A DNA stretch of 64,000 nucleotides from Parietaria judaica (taxonomy: Eukaryota > Streptophyta > Magnoliopsida > Rosales > Urticaceae): positions 13,865,343 to 13,929,342 of the forward strand of contig OX940867.1 in assembly GCA_954871525.1 (NCBI GenBank). The letters are read 5' to 3'. The position numbers were made by a program, and so were the translations under genes. The notes under the pieces were generated by a model. The model did not search any database. It saw only the letters and a program-made list of their open reading frames with translations, and had not been told where the DNA came from. Positions 10,969 to 22,158 of this stretch are shown here, in pieces (the stretch's first letter is position 1; each line of letters begins with the position of its first letter).

Positions 10969-11947
10969 CCTTTTTTTCTTTGAACTTATTGCCGGATCCT
11001 AGCTTATGGCTACTCGGACCCAATCAAAGTTCAACAAACGAAAAAAGAAAGGACAGAGAATGATCTCACAAAAATAATTTTCTGGGCGCAGGCACACGGG
11101 TTTTGACGCAGGCACAGACAGAAAAATAACACTTCTTCTGGTCGCAGGCACGCTAGTTTCGGCGCAGGCACAAGCAGAACCACACCCAAAACTGGACAAT
11201 TATTTCTGCGTGTGGGCACACCCAGACTTGCGCACCAACAAGCAGAAAATACCAAGGGTCAAAAAGGAATTTCCTTTTTCCTTTTTTCTTTTTTTCTTCG
11301 TTTCTCTCCAGCGCCTCCCGCTGGGCAATCACCCTCCGTCAACTGAGCCCACGCCTCCAACGCCTGAGCTTTTGGCTCCGTCGCTGAAGTCGCTGGAAAT
11401 CTTCTAACCACCGCCTTGGACCCGAATCGCGATTGCTGTCTTCCAAGCCCTAGGTTGTACCTCTGAATCTCCTCGAGCTTCCACGCTGAATCTCTCCGAG
11501 CTCCGACCTCGCGATTCTCCTCCTGCTTCTCCTTCGATTCTTCTTCTTCTCCGGCAATCACGAGTCTCAGGCGAACTTCTTCTCCACTCAATATCGCACA
11601 GGTATGCCTTCTCTCTCAGACCTCCAATCGATTTCAGTAACAAGCCCTAAATCGATTCTTTTCCACCAGATCTTCGATTCCAAGCCCTAGATCCCGAGCT
11701 TTAATGAAGCTTTTCTAGCTCGATCCCCAAGCCTTAAACCAAGCTCCAAAAACCCTAGGGCTGCTCTGCCTTCGATCGATTCCCTTCTCTCGATCTCCAA
11801 GCTTCTCAGCAGCCACACACTCCGAGTCCTCGGACTCCCTTCGATCAAACCCCAACTCCGAGAGCCGCCGCCCTAGCCGAGTTACTCCACCGCGCACGGT
11901 CTAAACTCCAGCAAATCACGGCTCGCTCCGGTAAGCTCTCAACCCGA
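10969..11947 (-). other. Long 5' leader of Copia-1
   Basis: About 980 bp between the primer-binding site and gag. It is strongly purine-rich on the minus strand and holds a degenerate CGCAGGCACA repeat (11085-11235, five or six imperfect units). The frames here are composition-driven and match no domain. It is probably an untranslated leader with packaging functions. Confidence 0.55.
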
Positions 11948-11959
11948 GATCTGATACCA
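11948..11959 (-). promoter_or_regulatory. Primer-binding site of Copia-1
   Basis: On the minus strand the bases immediately after the 5' LTR read TGGTATCAGATC, matching the 3' end complement of plant initiator-Met tRNA (TGGTATCAGAGC) at 11 of 12 positions. Confidence 0.85.
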
Positions 11960-12069
11960 TGTAGTTTTTAGGGGTTTCAATGTTATGTTTCTCATTGCTT
12001 AGAAAAAGGCTTATATACAACCTAATATTGAGCAGTAATAAACTCATCTAATTACAATTATTCACAACA
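11960..12069 (-). repeat. 5' LTR of Copia-1
   Basis: This is the 110-bp partner of the LTR at 6325-6434, with about six substitutions between them. It is followed by the target duplication GTTAG (12070-12074). Confidence 0.92.
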
Positions 12070-12172
12070 GTTAGGAGAAGTTAAATGCAATTCATTAATA
12101 AGAGTTATAATCTTAATGTGAATATTTAATCACTAATTGAATACCTTTTATTTTTATATTTAATCACTAATT

Positions 12173-12710
12173 TGTTAGTTCCCAATGGGAATGGATCTGC
12201 CTAAAGAAACAAAGAACAAAGAAAGTTGGGAGAATTTTTCTCAGATTAATGTCGAATGCAAAGAGAGCAAAAAGTTACAAACTAAAGTCATAAGACTTGT
12301 ATTTATAGAAAAAATTAGAAAGCTAAACCCTAGCTAAACTTACTAAAATAAACTTAATCAAATCTTTACAATTTACGTGTTTTCCTAACAGAATGGGAAA
12401 CCAAATCATATCAAATCAGGAAACCAAATCGAATCTCCAAACTTGCTCCTCAAGTTTGGCACCTTCCTGGAATAGCTCTTCTTGACTTCTGGCGTTTCCC
12501 GTTTCTGCTCGGGAGAATCCTGCTAGGGTCCTCTTCTGCTAGGGGGCATCTCTGCTCTTTCTCATTTCTGCTAGGGCCATCTCTAGTAGGAGCATTCTTG
12601 GTCGGGTCCTTTCCTGCTGGGGGAAATCTCTGGTCGGCCCATCTCTGGTAGGGAAATCTCTGCTAAGGAGATCTCTGCTAGGGGTTGAGCCAAGTCATGT
12701 TAAAGTCACA
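12173..12710 (-). mobile_element. Solo LTR (538 bp), minus orientation
   Basis: On the plus strand it runs TGTTAG...GTCACA, flanked by perfect TAATT duplications (12168-12172 and 12711-12715). A TATA box (TATAAATA on the minus strand, 12300-12307) sets the orientation. Upstream of it, U3 contains many imperfect copies of CCCTAGCAGA (minus strand, about 12500-12690). A related copy lies in the opposite orientation at 19693-20075. No internal region is attached. The insertion sits in a local 35-bp tandem duplication (AATCACTAATT words at 12128 and 12163). Confidence 0.78.
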
Positions 12711-12715
12711 TAATT

Positions 12716-15197
12716 GAATACCTTTTATCTTTAATTTCTTTAATTAAAAAAAAAGGATTAATAATTATAATATATATATATTTACAAAAGGTGAGCTTTT
12801 GAAGTGTGAGGTGTCACAAACTACAAGCAATGAGTATAAGATTCCCTATTTTTCTAGAGCTTTGATTTTTTTTTTTTAAATGAAAATCAAATTATGAGTG
12901 TCACAATGCATGGCTCCTGGTTGCATAAAATATTAGGGGTCATTGATGTGTATCAATTCAAACGTCTCTAATAAATCCAAGTAAATGCATGGCTGCATGC
13001 AATATTAGCTCTTTATAATAGTTACACAATTTAAACGTCTCTAATATATCCAAGTAAATAGATATATCATCAATGATAATAATTTTTTCATGTTCCACCA
13101 CGATCATTTAATAGAAATCTTTTATCTTCCTTAAACGTTTTACCATTTACTTCATATATATTCATCGATTCACCCTTCTTCGTTCAGCCACAATGTCACG
13201 TGAAACCTCGCTGAATCCAATCCTCGCAGATCAACCACGTGTATCCATGTCACGGTGCCGGCGTCGATGATCGAACTCAGTCGTGCAAATTCCTTTTTGC
13301 CAACGGCGCGGGGAGGCAGAACAAGTCAGTAGATATTTACTCCGGAAACGAAGACATGGATTTTAACAGCAAATATCCGTAATCCATTTCCATTCTCTTT
13401 CGTTTATTACATTGAGATTTGTGAAATATTGAAATTGAAAGAGGATCAATACGTATACATCACCCAATGTGAAATATTTCATTTAGCAAATCATCAACCC
13501 TCTTTTTAGTTTTTCTTTTGTGTTTTTTAGACTCCTAGCTTACCTCCGCGATGCTGCATCTTTGTTTACCGGCTCCGACTCAAGTGCCCGACATCAATAT
13601 GTCAGCCCTTGTTGGCTTTCGCCGTTCGTCGACCCTCTGTAAGTTTTTCTTTCTCTAAATTAATCAATTTCGACAACTTTTTTTTCCTTCATTTTCTTTT
13701 CTTATCCTATATTTATTATTCGCAGTTTTATAGGTTAATATTTGTTACATCCTTAGATTTGTTTTTTTGGTTTATTCAAATTGTATGCTTATAGACATGG
13801 AATGTATTGGGCAGATATGAAATTTAAGTAATCAAGATTAAGGTAATTTGCAAATTTCATTTATATTTCTGTCTGTTGTGGTATTTTGGTTTGGTTTTGT
13901 CATATGGGTGTAGTTTATAATGATAAGACTATGAATAATATTTTTGGTTTGTTATTTTACAAGTGACATACATATTTCACAAAAGCATTTTATTCAATAG
14001 TCAGACGTTTGATGTTCTGTAAAAAAAAATACATTAAAAAAAGTTGATTTGTTTCTTTTTTTTTCTGTTTAGGTTGCGTTTGATGTTCCGTAAAAAAAAA
14101 AACATTAAAAAAAGTTGATTTGTTCCTTCTTTTTTTTTTTTTTTGTATTTTTAGGTTGCTGGCATGGGTACGCAAACAATAGAAGATGGGTTACTGATTA
14201 AGAATATCTATTTTCAGATGCTTTATTTTAACAGATTTTGATTAGCGATTTGAACGTAAGTGAACAATATTTTGACGGTAATTGTGAATCAACTTTTATT
14301 TATAACACGTACGATGAGGACATTCATATCTGATGTATCCTTTGCTAATTTTGAGGTTTTTTTTTATTATTAAAAGCTTTTATTGTGTGCGTGTTTCTAT
14401 CTTCAAATGCGAATCAATATGATCTTACGATCTGCACAGCGTTCGAATACAAAAAAGAGAAACCTCCAAGTTATACCATGTAGCAGAAGATGATTAATAA
14501 ATTTCTTTTTTATTTTTAATAGGTAGTGACAATGGTAAATTTTTTTTAATGGAACCACAAAAGAATTCAATAACTTATATAAACTTAAGTTGAGGAATTT
14601 TTTTAACACTAATTCGAAGATTTATGACCCTTCCTATTTAAAATTTATGGATAACATTTATCTTAGATTTGTTAAGCGATGACATATTTTTATAATCAAG
14701 ACATGACATACGAATTATCGTTTTTTTATATTATAATGACACAATAAGAAGAAAAAAGTCAATTTAATTTGATGAAAAATGAATTTTATTGTAGTCTAAA
14801 AATATATTTTTACAACACATATAATCTAAATAAAACTTAATTAATATACTTATTAATAACTTTAGAGATATTTATGAATAAAAATTATTTTATTTTGAAT
14901 TCAATATCTATAGAGATATCTATGAATAATGAGAAATGAATTTATTACAGATTTTGTTTTGTTAGTTTCCTGATTGTAACTTGAATCAATTGATCAAGTA
15001 AAATTTTCAAGGGTGATACATGCCACTTGGGAGATAGAATACAAGAAATAACTATTCTATAAAGTGGTTCGATATTTATCTTTATGAGGTTTATTTCGAT
15101 AATTAATTATTGAATTCAAAATATTAAATTATAATACTCAATAATTTAATAAATTTAAAAAAAAGTATTTTGTATTTTATAATCGATAATTGATCGC
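12716..15197. other. Gene-poor AT-rich region, possible Helitron body
   Basis: No intact gene is seen. Two CACGTG G-box motifs lie at about 13198 and 13228. A short exon-like frame starts at 13551 (MLHLCLPAPTQV) and ends at a good donor (GTAAGT at about 13638), with no matching downstream exon recognised. The rest is AT-rich. If the Helitron end at 15227 is real, part of this stretch is its body; no 5' TC terminus could be fixed. Confidence 0.4.
14008..14158. repeat. Two-copy 71-bp tandem duplication
   Basis: The word TTTGATGTTC followed by an A-run, ACATTAAAAAAAGTTGATTTG and a T-run occurs at 14008 and again at 14079. The copies differ mainly in homopolymer lengths. Confidence 0.8.
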
Positions 15198-15228
15198 CAC
15201 CGCGCGAAGCGCGGTGCCGTCTACTAGT
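15198..15228 (+). mobile_element. Helitron-type 3' terminus
   Basis: A perfect 8-bp stem (CACCGCGC at 15198-15205 and GCGCGGTG at 15209-15216) with a GAA loop is followed by CCGTCTA and then CTAG (15224-15227), with T next. A GC hairpin about 10 bp before a terminal CTRR, inserted in front of T, is the signature of plant Helitrons, rolling-circle transposons. No Rep/helicase is seen, so any element here is non-autonomous. The 5' end was not found. Confidence 0.6.
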
Positions 15229-15557
15229 ATATCATTAAAAATGAGAGAAAAAAATAAGGGTGGAAGGATAGTTTAGGAAAAAAAGTTTCTAAAATGGTAA
15301 AATATGTATTAATGAAACTTTGAACAATTTTAAAAATATTTGTCGTTAAATGAATATTTAGTACAATTTCTTTATTTATTTTAACACACGGCTCGAGACA
15401 TACATAGAAAATTAGAACCAAAAGTACCCACTCGAATCCTTTACATTAAAGAACCTAATCTTAACTAAAATTACCTTGTTATATTTAAACAGAAATCCTA
15501 ACTCTAACTAACACAATCAAACGAAAAATCTGTCGGGAAATAAACCATACAACACGT
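15229..15557. other. AT-rich flank and duplicated DUF247 3' region
   Basis: No gene is present. From about 15400 to 15557 the sequence resembles 5160-5304 downstream of DUF247 copy 1, so the duplication includes the 3' flank. Confidence 0.6.
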
Positions 15558-16855
15558 TCACTCAATTACGGTGAACAAGGTTTGCAAGAAAGTTAAGACG
15601 AGAAGTAGCACTGCGGCGATGACCGAAATGAACATCCACGGGTGGCGGAAATATTCGTGCATGAGCACCGTGGGCCACCGGGGCCAATTTTGCCCGCTAT
15701 AAGTGTTGACATCCAGCATCAGCTGATAATAGTACATCTCCTTGACATAGGTGTCGTCGTAGAGGTTGTTGAAAAATTTGGTGGCGTCGTCGATGTTCAG
15801 CCAATTTTTTATGACGCCTTTATTTGCAAGTATCTCCATGTCCGCTCCCGTGTTGATGAGGTTGTCCATTAGTACGGCGTAGGAGGTGATGACGGGATTA
15901 TAGCCCGGGCAGCACTGCTCCAAGCAGATAAGGTTGCGCAGAACCGTCTCCGTCGTCTCTTGGATGAACAGCTGAGGGATCTTCAGCACGCCTTCTTTTA
16001 GAAACTCCACGTCCAGTATACTCAATGACGAGCCACGACGGAATTCGATTCCTGCCTCTCTCAATCTTATGGCTGACGGCATGGGTTGCCATTCATATCC
16101 TTTATTCTTATGAACTCTGGAATTGTTGACCAACAAGTTCCTCAACAGGTCCAGAATGTGCTTGGGAGGAAGGCTTCCAGTTTTACCGATGTCGGTTCCT
16201 CTTCGAGGAAGTTCCTGAAGAAATGAAGCACAAGTCGAGCTAGGGACGGTTCGTTGCGGTCTGTTGGTTTGGTCATCTCGAAGAGAGGCTCAAGAACTAT
16301 CCATGGGATTTGGTTCTCCAGAACTATTAGGTCATGAAAGAGATACTCTAGCATAATGGACATGGAGAAAACGGGATCGTCTGGCGACACGAGATCACGT
16401 TTGTTAAAATACTTCTGGAAAAGCTCGATGAGGAAGCAGCCGTCGAGAACCAGTACCTGTACGAACTCACTCTCGTTGAGGCTCAGCTTCTCTGCGTAGC
16501 ACTTGCGGGCGTCTTTCTGGATTCTCGTGACGGTCTCCGTGAGAGCAATCAGCTTCGCGTCGGAACCGGCGGCTTCCATGCTCCGCCAGGGCCGGGAGAT
16601 GAGTTCCTGCAGGTATTGGTGCTTGATCTTCTGCGTGGCCTGGATGAGGGGCAGCTTATTGTAGTGGAAGGGGCCTATGGAGAAGCCGTGTGGGATGTAC
16701 GCCCGCGGGTTGTGCCTCGATAGGATGGACGGCGCCTGGAAGATGCAGCATCCCGGCGGCATGAACAATGGCTGCTTTGACAGGGTCTTGGACATCTCCT
16801 TGGCTAGTGCCCTCACGTCGATCTTCACGTCATTCATGTGTTCTTGACGCGCCAT
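15558..16855 (-). pseudogene. DUF247 family membrane protein, full length with one frameshift (copy 2)
   Basis: Start ATG at 16853-16855 (MARQEHMNDVKIDVRAL), stop TGA at 15558-15560, about 432 codons, normal for the family and intronless as usual. Visible family motifs are CCIFQAPSILSRHNPRAYIPH near residue 40, GPFHYNK, an EFVQVLVLDGCFLIELF segment near 155, IPWIVLEPLFEM near 210, GIEFRRGSSLSILDVE and a C-terminal transmembrane helix (MFISVIAAVLLLVLTFLQ). The frame shifts once, near a GTAAAAC word at about 16182-16190, between the EPTSVK and HILDLLRNLLV segments. Copy 1 shifts at the same word, so the defect, if not an assembly artefact, predates the duplication. The family role is unclear; it is predicted to sit in the plasma membrane. 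Otherwise the frame is clean, so a translated product is not excluded if the shift is an error. Confidence 0.85.
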
Positions 16856-17658
16856 TTTTCGTCGGCGGGAAATCAGTTCTGGATCGGAAACTCTCAACGG
16901 GGTGAGAGTGAGATTATAAAATCTGATACTTTTCACAGCTGTACGAGATTTAAGTATCACAAATGCGTGTATAGGTATGATTTATAGAAAATAGAAAGAG
17001 TAACTAATGCTACATCCCACTTAAAATAGAAAATTACCACTAAATGTTGTTAAATTGTAGAGCTATTAACATTTGCGGTTGACTACTTAAAATACTAAGC
17101 AATTTAATAAAAGGAAAAAACTTTAGAGGACCATGACTTTCATCGCTTACATTTTTTTTAATCTCCCTTTAGTTGACATTCTCTTTTTTCGTTGGGAGGG
17201 ACCACTTCAATATTAAGTACATAGTGAACAACATACCAAATATAAAACAGTGTAATAATAATAAGTACTCAATAATTGATCTACTACACAAACATATATG
17301 TGTAAATACAGTCGTACACCACCAACATATATAGATAAAGTCTCAACTCTCAACTATCTAACACAAACCTAGTATTAACACACTAATGTCAATACTAAAT
17401 ATCCAATTATTTGTCATCGATTGAAGAAGGATTTGTGGGTAGTCATATACAACCTGATCTGTAAACACATCACGAAAAAGATAAATAGAGCAACGAACTT
17501 ATTACTTTTCGATGTTCTAAAATGAAATTGTATCAAACTGTGATGACAAGTCATCAACGGCGTTGTCACTATCCACGGGAACGGGATCCATGGAAGTAGT
17601 AATCGAATGCAGAAGATCCCTCATCATATAGATTTCCAAGAGACTAATTATCGCCATA
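16856..17658. other. Upstream flank of DUF247 copy 2
   Basis: AT-rich DNA with a TTATAA-type element on the minus strand near 16913-16920, about 60 bp above the DUF247 start, which could be its TATA box. Nothing else is recognised. Confidence 0.4.
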
Positions 17659-17939
17659 TCAAGAATCAGGAATGTATTGCCCGCTAGCAGGGTCCTGAAT
17701 GTAACCCGCTAGTCTCTGATGCTCCTTGCCTAGGCAATCTCCACCCAGCTCTTTCTGCTCATCTGCCACCCCATGCGTCTTACTTGGTAGCAACATCAGA
17801 ACGATCCATCGGGGGGTCGGGCAGGGGATCGAGTCCTTTCTCTCGTAGAACGCTTTTAATCCCTAATCCACTGCTTTCAGCCTCGTCAACGATCTCATGG
17901 TCTGGATTCCCATCGATGTTATCAAAGTTGACGACTCGT
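17659..17939 (-). pseudogene. 3' fragment of an unidentified plant gene
   Basis: On the minus strand a coherent non-repetitive frame reads NFDNIDGNPDHEIVDEAESS...DPPMDRSDVATK to about 17784. After a shift of one base it continues as HGVADEQKELGGDCLGKEHQRL...YIQDPASGQYIPDS and a TGA at 17659-17661. Composition is balanced and unlike the surrounding AT-rich DNA, so it looks like the C-terminal end of a real host protein. I do not recognise the family. The frame break and absence of upstream exons suggest a decayed gene fragment. A genuine short intron is unlikely because only about 20 bp separate the frames. Confidence 0.45.
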
Positions 17940-17986
17940 AAATATAAAATAATAACTAAACATGGAGACGAACTCTAGGATTACTT

Positions 17987-18189
17987 GTGGCCTAGTGGTA
18001 ACTCTACTACACCTCTATTCAAGAGGTCATGGGTTCAAACCCTCCCATGGGACTCAAATGAGTGCCCCCTTTACATATTTGTAAACTTGGCCAATAGTGC
18101 CACATGTTCTTACACTGAAATATATCTAATCATGCGAGATGCATTGTACCTTGGCCGATAGCGCCACCCGATTCAAAAAAAAAAAAAAA
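17987..18189 (+). mobile_element. tRNA-derived SINE with target duplication
   Basis: An internal polymerase III promoter is present: A box TGGCCTAGTGGT (17988-17999) and B box GGGTTCAAACCC (18031-18042). The element ends in a poly-A tail (about 18175-18189). A perfect 16-bp duplication, AACTCTAGGATTACTT, flanks it (17971-17986 and 18190-18205). The tail holds two related words, CTTGGCCAATAGTGCC and CTTGGCCGATAGCGCC. It would have been mobilised by a LINE reverse transcriptase. The intact duplication and tail suggest a fairly recent insertion. Confidence 0.9.
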
Positions 18190-18205
18190 AACTCTAGGAT
18201 TACTT

Positions 18206-18986
18206 TTATTCTTTTATATTTTTAATGTATTTTACTTACCTAAAATCAATTAGAATATTAAAAAAATAATTATTTAATAAACAAAAAAACTTGATCTGAT
18301 CAATTCGGCCAGTCTAACCTCTGATGCATTTAGCTCAACCCCAACCCAATTATTTATTCGGGTTGGACGCAACATAACTCAATAAATATTGCGTTAACTG
18401 AGTTAGTTAGATTGACATTGGGATCGATTGAGTTGGGTTAGACTATTATGCTGAGGTCTTTTTTTTTTTGGTTCTTTTTAAACCCTCATTGGCATAATAC
18501 CCTCGATCCCCTATAAATCAATGATAATTCAGACAAAAGAGCTTATTTTCCTAAATTGTAAGTGGATTAATTGTTTAATTAAATTTGAATTTTTCAAAAC
18601 TTCTAGCGTGAGATAAAATCAACTTAAAAAAAATAATAAAAAAAATACGATGTAAGGTTATCACAATAAAATCGAATTACAAAATAAGAGACAAAGTACA
18701 CAATAAAATAAGAGACCAACTTACACAATAAAATAAAATCAACTACACAAAATAAGAGACCAAGTACTACACAATAAAATAAGAAAAACTTACACAAAAT
18801 CACCTACACAATCAAATAAGAGACCAACTTACATAATAAGAGACAAAATAAGAGTCACAATAAAATCAACTTCCAAAAAAAAAAAAAAAAGACCAGACAA
18901 AATAAAGAAGTTGCAAGTGTTTAGCCAAGATTAAAGGAATGAATAACAGGTAACTAATAATCATAGGACGAGGTCGATAAATTATC

Positions 18987-19029
<43 letters not shown>

Positions 19030-19692
19030 ATTAAAAGAAAACAAATCAAATCGCCATATAGAAGTAAGGATAAGGTTAACTAATTATATATATATATATA
19101 TAGTTAGATAATGTTAAAAAAATGTAGTCTTAAATAATAAAAAAAATATAAAACTCACGTTCAAAACATCATGTATATTTACATAAAAATAGTAGAACGA
19201 TATTTATATTGTGGCCCTCATATATCAAGTAAGACACAAATAAATATGTACTACTCATTTTATTATCATCGAAAGTTCAAGATGATAGTAAAAGAAAAAT
19301 ATATGATAAAATATTTCCGGATGTTACAATTAGTTTCTATAGTATTTACCTACCCAATTAAAAAGATACAAAATATTTTGCTCTTCAAGGTAACATTTTT
19401 CACAACTCACAAGTGTTCAATATTTATTTGGGTCCGGTGTCTCGACCTCACAGTGGCTGAATCTTCTTCGTTTTCTCAGATCCATCAAGATCACGGGAGA
19501 GAATTTTAGGGTTTGGTTTTGACTCAACCTTCGACCTTCAAGATACATGTTAATTAATTTGAGGACTAATCATGTGTTTGTGTTGCAGTGTCTGTTTGTT
19601 CTTAAATTAGTGCAAACGAGACAGAGAAATCGACGATGTGTGTGATGTTTGGAGAGTAGTCTTTGATTTGTTGTGTTTACAAGGCTCCCATT
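18206..19692. other. AT-rich region without genes
   Basis: Holds the degenerate satellite at 18655-18870 and (TA)n tracts at 18989-19027 and 19085-19102. A 112-codon AT-rich frame at 19171-19509 has no family signature. Nothing else is supported. Confidence 0.5.
18655..18870. repeat. Degenerate minisatellite (AAAATAAGAGACCAACTTACAC type)
   Basis: The words AATAAGAGAC and CAATAAAAT recur about eight times at irregular 20-45 bp spacing. It is best described as an imperfect tandem array. Confidence 0.65.
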
Positions 19693-20075
19693 TGTGAGTT
19701 TAAGGCTGATTTGGCTCAACAACGTCTATCATAATGGGTCCTGAGCAGAAATGCTCCTTACCATAAATGTCCCCTAGCATAAATGTCCCCTAGCAGAAAT
19801 GGGCCCGACTAGAAAGGCTCAACACACCCTAGCAAGATTCCTCCAACATACCCTAGGAGGATGAGCCCTAACATAGACGAGCAAGAGCAGAAAGGTTCAA
19901 TGTAGCCTAGCAGGTCTGCTCGGGAAATACACGAGAAGTCAACAAAATTCATTCCAGGAAGGTTCCAATCTTGAGGAGCAAGTTTGGGGATTCGATTTAG
20001 TTTCCTGATTTTGTTAGGATATATGAGTAATTATAGAGATTTGATTTAATGTATTTTAGGAAGTTATTGTGATTT
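19693..20075 (+). repeat. Partial LTR, plus orientation, related to 12173-12710
   Basis: Starts TGTGAGTTTAAG and shares with the minus strand of 12173-12710 the words TTGGCTCAAC, repeated CCCTAGCA, CTGCTCGGGAAA, GAGGAGCAAGTTTGG, GATTCGATTT and a following TTTTAG.AAGTT. Similarity stops near 20075, before the TATA box expected in the full LTR. It is therefore truncated, possibly by the copia LTR that follows. Confidence 0.65.
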
Positions 20076-20154
20076 GGGATCGATTCTCGCCGATTCTTGC
20101 ATTAAATATGAAGTGATTAATATCGAATTATTTTCAATCAAAACATAAAAGAAA

Positions 20155-20627
20155 ATGAAAGCGGGAAAAGAAATGAACGAGACAACCATTTTAGAGAGTG
20201 GTTCGGCCGGAGATCGAAACGCGATCTCCGACGTACGTCCAGTCTTTGCTCCGGCGAATCTTCCTGGAAACCATTCACTAGGTATCGTCTTTTACACACT
20301 CCAATCTCTCATACATAATCACTCAAGAGGCACGAGATCAAAGAAGAAAACGAGAAGCCCTAATTTCTAACACCATGAGAGAACCTACATGAGAGAATCT
20401 CTACTCTCATTCCCTGATACAGAACCTATCAAGCATTATGATGAGGAAGAAAAAGAAGGAAAGCCTTTTGGGGCTTTTAATCATAGCCATCCGATCAGCC
20501 CCATCCAACTGTTCAAAACACTTCAATAGATAGCTCCAAATAGAATGTGGTTTTTTTTTTTTACTCTTTCTTGTCGTTTTTGATGGGCTGGAATAATAGG
20601 CTTTGTTGCGGGCTTCACATTCCAACA
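20155..20627 (-). mobile_element. Copia-type LTR, minus orientation (ends approximate)
   Basis: The high-coordinate edge is clear: on the minus strand AAGGTGGAGAT is directly followed by TGTTGGAATGTG, a standard copia polypurine tract and LTR start. The body contains GTGGTTCGGCC (about 20200), a word frequent in plant copia LTRs. The low-coordinate end near 20155 is a guess. Remnant internal DNA continues to about 20760 without recognisable domains. Confidence 0.55.
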
Positions 20628-20640
20628 ATCTCCACCTTGA

Positions 20641-22158
20641 AGTCCACTCTTCAAAAGCCATATCTTGAACTGGCTCAGTAGCTCCACCTTGACACATCGA
20701 CTCTCCCTTTACATAATCCTCACTTAAATATGCCGTCGGATACCTAAGTGCATTGCTTACAGAGTTTTTCACCATCCTCGCGGTAACCTACTCACCGATA
20801 TTTCATCTTCACAAGATTGGTGCCTTCAACACTCTTCATGTACCTACAGGGATTACCCTCCTGGAAAATCTAAAACGCCACACCAACCAAGATCAAACAT
20901 ACTAAGTATTTCATAAATAAAAACTGTATCTAACAGTAATATATAAATCGTAGTCACATGATCAATCATAAAAATCAAACTATAAGTTTTCATAACATCG
21001 ATATCCCGTAAAAGAACCAAAAACGATCTAATACAATCATAGCATGCATTTATGAACTCAACATAATCAATAATATTGAAACTATGACAGATAGACATAA
21101 ATCCAGGAATACCCTAACTATATGAATACTAGAATAAACAAAACGATATAATGAATACCGTCTATTCACATATAATATATAGCATTATAATTTTATAACT
21201 AAAAATATTTCGATAAATATTCCCAAGTCTAATTTGACCAATACGAGTTCAACATACTAGTTTCATCTATTAAACTAGTACGAGTCATAAACCATATTCC
21301 CCGATCCTATAAAAGTTACAATCACTGAGAATGTCCAAACAAGGTTCATCTACCTGAACCTACGGAACAAACAACTAGTTGAACACCCTAAGCTTGAATA
21401 GGAACACTTTCGGAAGGGAAACACATCACACTCCCTACCATATTATCTGGCTTCTTGGACATCTTCCTAACTTTCTATAGCTAGAAACCAAGCAGGTATA
21501 TCATCTAACTCTCACTAGTTAGAATCCGAGACCTGTAAAATATAATATCCACCCGGATCATTATGTTTTCTCCCACAGGCTCACTACCACCACCTATATA
21601 TGTATACAAGATATAGCAAAGCTCTCTCACTTAGTATTCATGACTCATGGACTCCACCTCAATTGAGGTACATACGAGAACGCTTCATGGAATCTCTGGG
21701 TTTCTTCTTTTTTCTTCTCACGACGACCTATACGGGAAAGCACTTGCTTCTAGCCCCCCTCTTTCCCATAAACGCATACCTATGGTTCTACAAAGTTCAA
21801 GCTACATCAAGAAAACATATAGGACAAGATCTACGGTCAACTTCTATCATTTGGAATATACCTATACCGAACACCTAAAGACACTAACGAAAACTAACTC
21901 CGGTATCCAAACTGACTACAGCAAAAGACATCACAAGTCCTGACCCTCTTATGTTTTCTACCCGCCCGATTCTCATATATGGTTTTTTCACCTTTATCTA
22001 ACAACCTAGACTTAAGCAAATACACATATGCAAAAGCTTCTAAAAAAATCTCTATTTGACTATTTAACAGGGACATATTCAAAATGCCTCATCAAATATA
22101 GAGTTCGAGATCTAGTCAATGAGAAGCTACATGAATGTCCATACCAGAACTAAAAAAC
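20641..22158. other. AT-rich DNA without recognisable genes
   Basis: All frames are short. The stretch is continuous with 25335 onward, because the intervening segment is an inserted solo LTR. It may itself be an old noncoding transposon remnant. Confidence 0.45.

Larger units (their letters stand above)
6325..12069 (-). mobile_element. Ty1/copia LTR retrotransposon with 110-bp LTRs (Copia-1)
   Basis: A full-length element of 5745 bp on the minus strand. Both LTRs are 110 bp, start TGTAG and end CAACA, and differ at about 6 positions by eye. A perfect GTTAG target duplication flanks it (6320-6324 and 12070-12074). The primer-binding site and polypurine tract are in place. Domain order, read on the minus strand, is gag with zinc knuckle, aspartic protease, integrase, reverse transcriptase and RNase H, which is the copia order. 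Very short LTRs and the RNase H motifs suggest the Ale/Retrofit lineage (inference). Frameshifts, stops and a changed reverse-transcriptase Asp make it non-autonomous. Confidence 0.92.

Noticed and set aside
11259..11643. Arg/Glu-rich minus-strand frames in the Copia-1 leader, considered as a captured gene
   Set aside because: Composition follows from a purine-rich strand, overlapping frames look equally good and no domain is visible.
19171..19509. 112-codon plus-strand frame
   Set aside because: AT-driven composition (Ile, Tyr, Lys, Phe) and no family signature.
20407..20775. 122-codon minus-strand frame
   Set aside because: It runs across the junction of a copia polypurine tract and LTR, so it is not one gene.
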